64,000 nt of DNA, taken from assembly GCA_034770075.1 (NCBI GenBank), contig CM068384.1, positions 41,203,182 to 41,267,181 on the forward strand, in the 5' to 3' direction. The DNA comes from Aralia elata. Its lineage: Eukaryota; Streptophyta; Magnoliopsida; Apiales; Araliaceae. The notes under the pieces were generated by a model. The model ran no database searches, had not been told where the DNA came from, and saw only the letters and a program-made list of their open reading frames with translations. Positions 22,901-31,900 of this stretch are shown here, piece by piece. The position numbers and the translations under genes are program-made. Position 1 is the first letter of the stretch. Each line of letters starts with the position of its first letter.

Positions 22901-25900
22901 ACCTAACACCTTTTCTAAGAGCAATAGGAATGTCAGTATCATCAGAAGAACAAATAGGATCAGGATTCATACCATTAGTATTACCAAGACTCGGTTCAGG
23001 GCAAGGTTGGTGTGGTGGTGCAGCAATGAGGACCTTATTCTTCCCTTTTCGAGTATAGGTTCTCAACTCAGGCTCGGACTGTAATTGTAGCTCCCCCTGT
23101 GTAGCAGTATCAGAAACAACAACAGGAGTAGAGGAAGATGGTTCGTGTAACTGTAACTCCCCCTGTGTAGCATTATCAGAAACAACAGGAGTAGAAGAAG
23201 ATGGTAATATACCATTTTCTAAAGACTCAAAAAACGTCTCCTCAGAAACATCCTCCCCCTGAGGAGACAGTGAAGAAGAATAAAAAGGTTCAGACTCCCA
23301 GAAAGTGACATCCCGAGTGACAAACACTTTGTGAGAAGGGGGATGATAACATTTATAACCTTTTTGAGTTGGAGAATAACCAATAAAAACACACCGAAGA
23401 GCTTTGGGATCTAATTTACCTCGAGTGGGGGATTTATCATGAACATAGCACACACATCCGAAAACTCGGGGCGAGGGAGAAGGAGTGGTTATGTGAGGGA
23501 GAAGGGAGATAGGACTTTTGTTTCCTAGGCTTCTAGAAGGAAGGCGGTTGATTAGGAATGCCGCAGTAAGAACTGCATCACCCCAAAAACATTAAGGAGT
23601 TTGCATGGTAAACATAAGTGTGCGGGCAACTTCTAGTAGATGTCGATTTTTCCTTTCTGCTACTCCATTTTGCTCTGGAGTTTGGACACAGGTGGTTTGA
23701 AGAATGATGCCATGCCGGGAGAGGTAAGATTCAAAAGCATGATTATTACTGTATTCACGACCGTTATCACTATGGAGGATTTTGATTTTAGCATTAAATT
23801 GAGTTTGAATCATTTTATGAAAGTCCTGAAAGCAATCAAAAACTTCATTTTTGGAACGCAAAAGGTAAATCCAAGTGACACGAGAATGACAGTCAATAAA
23901 GCTAACAAACCATCTAAAACCAGAACGGGAAACAATCCGAGATGGCCCCCATACATCTGTATGGATAATAGCAAAAGACTCAGACTGACGACTGTTAATA
24001 GCAGAATAAATCGAACGTTTGTGTTTACCGAGTTCACATGGTTCACACAAAAACTGAGTTTTGTTACAATTCTTAACTAAAGACGGAAACAAAAATTCCA
24101 ATACTGAAAAAGAAGGATGACCCAAGCGACGATGCCATTGATGGAGAGAGGCTAGGTTGGAGTCTGAAACAGAGTGAAGAGCCTGAGTAGGGACCTTTTT
24201 AGATGAGGGAACATCTAAATAATAGAGACCATCAACTGCACTACCACTGCCAATCTGCTGTCCCGTCACCAAGTCCTGAAAAATACAATGATTTGGAAAA
24301 AAGGTTACTGAACAATGCATAGATTCAGAAAGACGTTGGACAGATAATAAATTTGCAGTGAAGGAAGGAATATGAAGAACAGATGATAAAGTCAATGAAG
24401 GGGTACAAACTACAGAACCACTCCCGGAGATAGAGGACAGGGAGCCATCAGCAACTCGAACCTTGTCCTTTCCCGAACGGGGCATATATGAAGTAAAAAG
24501 GTTTGAGGACCCAGTCATATGCTCGGAGGCACCTGTATCTATAATCCAACTATGACAAGTAGGTGAAACATGAAAAGTACGAGGAGAGATACCTGTCTGG
24601 GTATAATGAGAGGAAGTAGGATTGGAATAGAATTTTCGAAAGGCAGTGATTTCCTCAGGAGTCAGTGCATGAGTAGTGTCTGTGGTACTAGGTACATCTG
24701 CAGAATGTGGAGGAGTAGACATGTAGGCATGAGATCCACGTCCTCGACCAGAACGACCGCCACGTCCTTTAGGACGCCCATGAAGCTTAAAACAACGGTC
24801 TCTGGTATGATTCTTCCCCCCACAATAGTCACAGTCACGGGACTCTTTCTCAACAGGAGAGGGAATGGGAAGGCCAGGCTTAGGATACGAGGCAATCAAG
24901 GCTGATCGGTCAACAAGATTTGGTTTGAGTACCATTACCCGACGCCTACTTTCCTCTTGCTGGACTCTAGCATGAGCCTCTCTCAGTGATGGAAAAGGTG
25001 TCTGACCAAGCAACTGTGCTCGAACTTGATCAAATTCTATATTCAAACCAGCCAAGAAATCTACAACCCTATCTTCATTAATAAACTTTTGATAAGCTGC
25101 TGCATCTTCCGGACATTTAGCTGAGAAAACCCGATAATGATCAAGCTCCTGCCATAGTGCATTAATCTCTGCAAAATATTGTGCCACAGACTTCTCTCCT
25201 TGGCCCAACTCACGGATTCGTTTACGAATATCATAGGCTTTAGACATATCACCAGAGATAGAGAAGGTTTGAGAGATAGCTTCCCAAAGTGCATATGTAG
25301 TGTCTAAGAACATGTAACTACTCCTCAGACTAGGTTCCATTGAGTTAAAAATCCATGTTTTTACCATGGAGTTATCAGATTTCCATTCTTCTTGAGCAGT
25401 ACCTGTTTGTACAGGCATGGTGTTTGTACCAGTGATAAAGTGCTGCATTCGGTTTGCTTCAATTGACATACGACATGCTTGGGACCAGGCAAGATAATTG
25501 TTTCCATCCAATTTAAAAGAACTAAGAACCAAAGAGGAATTGAGATGATGATTTCTAAACGTCTGTCCCTTATTGGTTTCGATAATAGCACCAACTTCTG
25601 TCATGGTGATATAATAGGAGCAACAAGAATTTATCCAAGGAATTTACCAACAAGGATAATATACAGCTTCCAACAGTGAGCAGTAGTTGTATGAAAATAG
25701 CCCAAACAATAATGTTTAACAATGTAGTAGCTTAACAGTAGCTTATCAGTAGTTTAACAGTAGCTTAACAAGGCAGTGGCAAGGTAGTAGCTTAACAGTA
25801 GCTTATCAGTAGTTTAACAGTAGCTTAACAAGGCAGTGACTTAATACTTACACTGATATTAAGGCCAAACACTTAATACTGCAAGCTAAACAATAGCCTA

Positions 25901-28900
25901 TGCATGCCAGTTCAAGCCGAAGAGAAAGAAGGGTCACTAAAACAACATAACAACGACAATCTCCATAAGAGGCTTAAGCAGTGAATATCATAGTTCGAAA
26001 ATAAGCCAAAATAGCAGCCAACAGATACAACAGTCAGTAACCAAAGAACCGACCGAACCAAATTTAAGCCAAATCCAAGCAAACCTGATTTTCTCCCTAT
26101 AAGACCGCTATGGGTAGGAAGAGGAGAGAGAGGCGACCGCCTGGGAAGAAGCCGCAGCCGTGAAAGTCGCCGGAAAGCAGGTCACGCGCCGGCGCGTGGG
26201 ATCGGCGGCGAGGCGCGTGGGCGGCGCGTGGCGGCGCGTGCGGCGGTGGGTCAAAAAACTGACAACTCCGGCTTGGTCGCCCGGCAACAGGTAGCTCAAT
26301 TATGATGTTAATTTCTCAATATCTAGTCGTTGGACTAGTTTTCTGACTAAAAAGAGAAGCAGTTTTGAGTAGTAGTTAAGGAGTAGCGACGCGGAAGGCA
26401 AAATAGGAGAAAAAAAAATTTTCGTACTGCTAGAATAAATTATGCAGTAGGCTCTGATACCATGTTAAGAGAATAAAAACTGTACATTATGTTATATTTC
26501 ACATTACAATAGGTGCCTAATTTATACAACGTGTTTGGAGCTGGTGGAGGAGGAAAACAGGGAACTTGTTTTCCTCAGTGGAGCATACACACACACACAG
26601 CACCAACACAGCTCATACACACACACAACACCAATACTTCTAACACTTATATTGCTGTTAGGCAAAATATATTTACTCTAACTTTGTGGAAACAGACCAA
26701 CTTTCCTTTTCATCTATCTTATATATTGACATGGTATAAAACCAGGAAAACCTAAAAGAGATTGGGAACTAAATAGAGTAGGCAAATACTGTTTTTATAA
26801 GGTATTAGCCCTGATAAGGTAGGTATGTCTCCTAGCTCACTTATATGCTAGCACTATACTACTTTATGACAAGATTTCCATGAGAATTTCCATGTATAAG
26901 ATTTTTTGCGGTTAGGAATATGGATGTCTCAAGAAATGCACTTCACATATCTTTCTGAACTATTAAGCCATTAGTTAAACTTAATTAACTTCCTGAACTG
27001 TTTATCTTTTTTGTTTAATCATAAGCTGGGTAATTTGTGTATAATAAATTGTTCCGCTTTGAAGAGTATGCATAATACAAAGATTGTTATAAATTTGTTA
27101 CATACTGATGCGGGTTGATATGGGGAGGAAGAAGAAATCAAAATTCAAGAGCACATCATAAAAAGGAGAACAAAAGGATGCTTTCCTCAACCAAATTGAT
27201 AAAATATGTATATGAAAAGTGTTTATAGTATTCTTATTCTCCACAACTAATCACTTAATCGTTCCCAATACAATGTAACAATAGTCCAAGGCCATTTCCT
27301 AGTCTAGATACAACTTACTAGACACTAATTACTAGGACAAACAACAATTAGGTACTTATACCAAGATTCTAATGTGTCTAGATTCAAGTTATTTCCATAT
27401 CTTCCAAATGCATCTCCGTCCCAAATGCATCCATAAAAATACTCCCTTGATGCACTGCATCACATAGTGAAGATGAATCTCAGATGCGTAGTAGAAAACT
27501 ATTTACTTTAAATATGTAAATCTTTAGATGCTTTTAGTGTCAAGTTGTAATACGATTAGTATTCCTCAATTAATGAAGTGTCATCTCTAAGTTCTTCCTA
27601 CTTGAAATAAATTTGAGGCATTTAACGAAAAAGTTTAGAATATTATAAATAGAACTTCCACATGCAATGCGTGTTCTAATTCTTTGATAATATTCTGAGG
27701 AGAAATTTTGGTGGTTGTTTCATCGACTTGTGTTCTCTTTTTGGAATGACGAATTATAAGAAAATTAATGCTCTAATCAGAGCTTATTAGAAGCCATCTT
27801 GAGAAGAGGTGCAAATGTAATTTTTTACTAGTATGGTTTACTTTGTAGTTCTTGCATTAAGTTTTCCCTATTAGCTTTTGGATCAAGGAAATATTCTAGT
27901 TCCACAATGGCCTCTTTGCATGAGACCCACCTGCATTTTTACCATAAACTTTTGCTCAAGAAGAACATGCCTGATGCCACATTATAGATTTTGCCCAAGT
28001 ATATTTTGGAAAAGAGTTACTAGATACTTTTATTGAACAAGCAAACTATTTATGGTACTTGCGCTCCAAACATGGTACTCTTATATGCCAAACCTCTAAA
28101 TTTAGATTACCAGAATATTTCTTTGTTTTCTAACTTTAATTGCATAAATTCAGTAATTCTAACTTAATATTCACCAATGGTGATGAAGCAGCATACTTTA
28201 CACCTACTTTCGTTAGTCTGTATGAATATCATAAAAACACAATTATGTATTGAAGACAATATATTCGGAAGAAGATGGTTGCATAATGTGCTGTATGCTA
28301 TGCTAGACACAAGATGGTCGTATAATGTCATTCTGATGGAAAAGTTTGTAATCCAGTCACCTAGAAACAACTTTTAATTGACACTAACTCGTGCACCACA
28401 CTCCCACTTTTGATCTGAACAAGTTCCTAACCTGCAGGAATATCTTGAAGAATCTGTTCAGGTAACACCAAACAATCATGATACGCTTGGTGATTCCGTG
28501 GCCTGGGGTGGTTGTACTGTGATATACTTGCTTGGCCAACAACTGCATTTTGAACTCTTTGATTTTTCGTATCAAGTCCTGAATGTTGCAGAAGCGGAAG
28601 CTGCAGCAATAACACAATCCCACAAGAACCCTCAGTTTGCCCAGGTAAAAATACCGACATTTATGATAGAAACGTCTTTCTATTGGATTGAAATTTACTG
28701 GTCCTCGGATAGGAAAAGTTATTTGGTGTATCAGGTTGTTTTGATGTCGCTTTAGCATGTTTCCATTTAATTCACTGATGCAAATAGTGTCTACCTTTAT
28801 ATATCTGTACTCTACCTTGCTTCATTAGGCTGATATTAGTAATAGTTATGTTACTATTTATTTCCTTATCGAATATGTATCAAGACCCCTTTGGTTAATA

Positions 28901-31900
28901 TGGAACTGCTCGTTCCCACTTTTGGAACATTTTGTTTAACCGACCTGGATTAAGGAGTTTATACCTTATTATAATTCAAGAAAGAATTTTTAACACAAGG
29001 GAATCTTTCTCTAGTCAAGGGTGGGTTTAAGGGGTGGGATTGGATCCATTATGCTTGCTCCTAACTTCAATTTAAATCTGTGCTTTTATCTATTTGGATT
29101 CTACATTAAAATCAGATACGTACTTCCCAATGACAGGACATGGGATATTTGTGCAAAATTAAAAGAAAGATGTAAAATGATTGTCCAAGTGTCTTACATC
29201 ATTAAAGGAAAATAGAATCAAAGGAGAGAACGCAAGGGGGATAGAGAAAGATTCCAATAAGTACTTCGGCTCACACCCAGATTTTCTAATCTCAACCACC
29301 TAAAGAATGGAAGATGAGCCTTTTTCTGTTTTCCTTTTACTAGTAAGGTGTTACATGGTTCCTATAGCGTGATACTTTGTCACTCCACTTAAGACCCATT
29401 CTTGTAACTTTATGTAGTAGGCTTATGTCTTATCCTCTTTCGGATTGAAGGAATGGAATGGAGAAAAGAATCGAATGATTTTTATCTCAAGTGCATGTTT
29501 GGTTGGTGATGGTAGTGGGTGGTGTGATAGGATGGCATAATTGTCACGTTTATTTATTTTATTGGAGTGGATTCTATTCCATGACCTCAACCATGGAATG
29601 AAAATTAACGGAATGGAAAGAAAATGGTTTATCCGTCAATATGAGTAACCACATACACTTTTTACTTTTTTTCATTCCATTCCAACCCTGATTCATTAAA
29701 TCCAAACACAACATTAGCGTTAGAGAAAACAAAATGACAAGTTAAATTTATGTTTTGAGGATCCAGCATTGTATTTTTCTTGTGTAATATGCATCTACTC
29801 ATCCCTTGTAACACCTTAGTTCCACATCGAAAGATATGGAAAAAATTTGTCTATATATAAAGAATTAAGTTACTAACAATAATATCTTCAGTCATGACCT
29901 TTTTGGGTGAGTCTGTGGTGGGCCAAGATGACCCAAGAAGATACTATTGTGCTAGTGGTTTAAGGCCTTGTTTGGATAGATTTGATTCGATTCAGACTTG
30001 AGATTTGACCCAAGATTTGTTCCGGACTCGGGATTTGACACAAGTTGTTATATGGTATCAGAGTTGACTCTCGAAAGCTTGGGTCGGGTTATCCGATCGG
30101 GTTGTCGGATGTGGGGACACGAAGGCTGGTGGTATCATCCCACAATGGAGAGAGGTTCGGAGGTGGGGATATGAAGTCAGCCGATATTATCCCACAATGG
30201 CTAGAGAGGCAAAGATCTGTGGACCGTGTATGTGATCGGTTCTGACGGGGACGTCAGAAATTTAAGTGGGGGAGTTTGTGATACTCTAGCCCCACATCGA
30301 AAGATATGAAAAAAATTTGTCTGTATATAAAGAATTAAGTTACTAACAATAATACCTTCAGTCATGACCTTTTGGGTGAACCTGTGGTAGGTTAAGATAA
30401 CCCAAGAAGATACTATTGTGCTAGTGGTTTAAGGCCTTGTTTGGATGAATTTGATTAAATTCGGACTTGGGATATTACCCAAGATTTGTTCCGGACTCGG
30501 GATTTGCCCACCCGGGTTGTTACATCCCTGCTTATGAGGAATTTATCTAGTCTTTCAATCCAAGGTCATAGTGACGACAGTGTTTAATATGAATGTTATT
30601 TGATCTCCTTCATTTAAATGATGAATTCTTGAGTGGTGAAGTTTTCAATACAAGCCCTATAATCATTTCGTGGAAAACATATCAAATAGGAACCAAAGAT
30701 GTTACTGATGGAAACTTTAGTTACTCTGAACATGTTTGGACAAATTCCATGACATGCCTACATTGTATCCTATATATCAAAGTTATGGCATATAGAATAT
30801 AGCTAAGTTACAAAATCAAAGATAATACTCACAGAATCCATTATCAAATTATTACCCTAAAAAAATTCTACTACACCATATTCCTGTTATTGGTGAAGTC
30901 TGATCCAAATTTTAATTCAGAGGTGATTGTAAAGTTATCCAAAAGGTAATTGGGCTTGTTCCAGGAGCGGAGGGCCGGTCTGGAGGGTTAGTTTTGTATT
31001 TTCGGGTGAATTAGGGTTACTTATATTCGTTATATGATGTACGAATTTTTTAAGAGATAGTGAAACTGTCAGCCGCCGACCGTGGACTAGCCCAAACGTT
31101 TTGGGTGAACCATGTAAATTTTGTGTCTTGTGTAATTGTTTTTCTTTCATTTTCTCTTTTGCTATTGTTTTGCGCTGCGTTGTTAATCTCTAACAATTCC
31201 TTGTGGAACTTCATCTATAAATTACGACTAAATTTGTTCACGCTTATACTCAAAACATTAGAATTCCAATTTTTGATAGACAATTCTTAATCCACATTAA
31301 CTCAAGCTAGAAAGACCTGTCCCTCTTCCAAGCATAAATATAGGATTAAGATTGTGATTATGCTTCTTTTTCTTTGTTTTTTTTTGGGGGGGGGGGGATA
31401 AGGAAGGTCTCGGCATCCTTTAGAAGGTAATTCGATATGTGTAGTTGCATATTTTTGTCCAATCAACTAATTTTGGGTGAATTTACATTAATTAGCTTGA
31501 ACTATGTGATTTTTATTATCAGTTACTTCCTTATTTTACTTAAATAAGGATATTCTAACATTTTACGTTATTTTATTTTATTTTTGTATCGGGTCTGCCT
31601 TTGTAAATGACTGATGTATGGAATTCTTAAAACTTTGATATTAATGAGTAGTTGAACTACTAATTTTACTTCCTGTAATGCAAATTGGTCCTTGTTTTGG
31701 CTAAAAGGGATGGGAAGCTCTATTAGAAGCTATGAAGAAAGCAAGACGGTTGAACAATCATGTATTCTCCATGCTGAAAGCTCGCTGTCCATTAGAAGAT
31801 AAGCAGGCATGCGCCATCAAGCAAAGTGGCGCCCCCCTACATCGTATCAAATTCGAAAACACAGTATCCGCCTTTGAAACTCTGCCACAGAAAGGTGCCT

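Larger units (their letters stand above)
21083..26645 (-). mobile_element. Copia element 2, complete, with identical LTRs
   Basis: 5563 bp, minus orientation. LTRs of 183 bp (21083-21265 and 26463-26645) read identically by eye. The target duplication is CTTAT (21078-21082, 26646-26650). The PBS is the complement of TGGTATCAGAGC at 26451-26462, and the PPT is CTCCCCCTCAAG on + at 21266-21277. One gag-pol frame (21273-25604) carries two stop codons. The leader (25605-26450) has a 60-bp tandem repeat and a GC-rich GGCGCGTG-repeat region. It is the same family as Copia 1. Identical LTRs indicate a recent insertion. Confidence 0.95.

Noticed and set aside
24570..24905. Plus-strand ORFs inside Copia 2 (also 23640-24080)
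   Set aside because: They are antisense to the gag-pol frame, without independent support.
25725..25838. CRISPR-like or satellite array
   Set aside because: Only two units in a retrotransposon leader of a plant genome; a local tandem duplication explains it.
28384..28758. Minus-strand ORF of 124 codons
   Set aside because: It lies opposite a certain PIR exon and has no recognisable features; it is a shadow.
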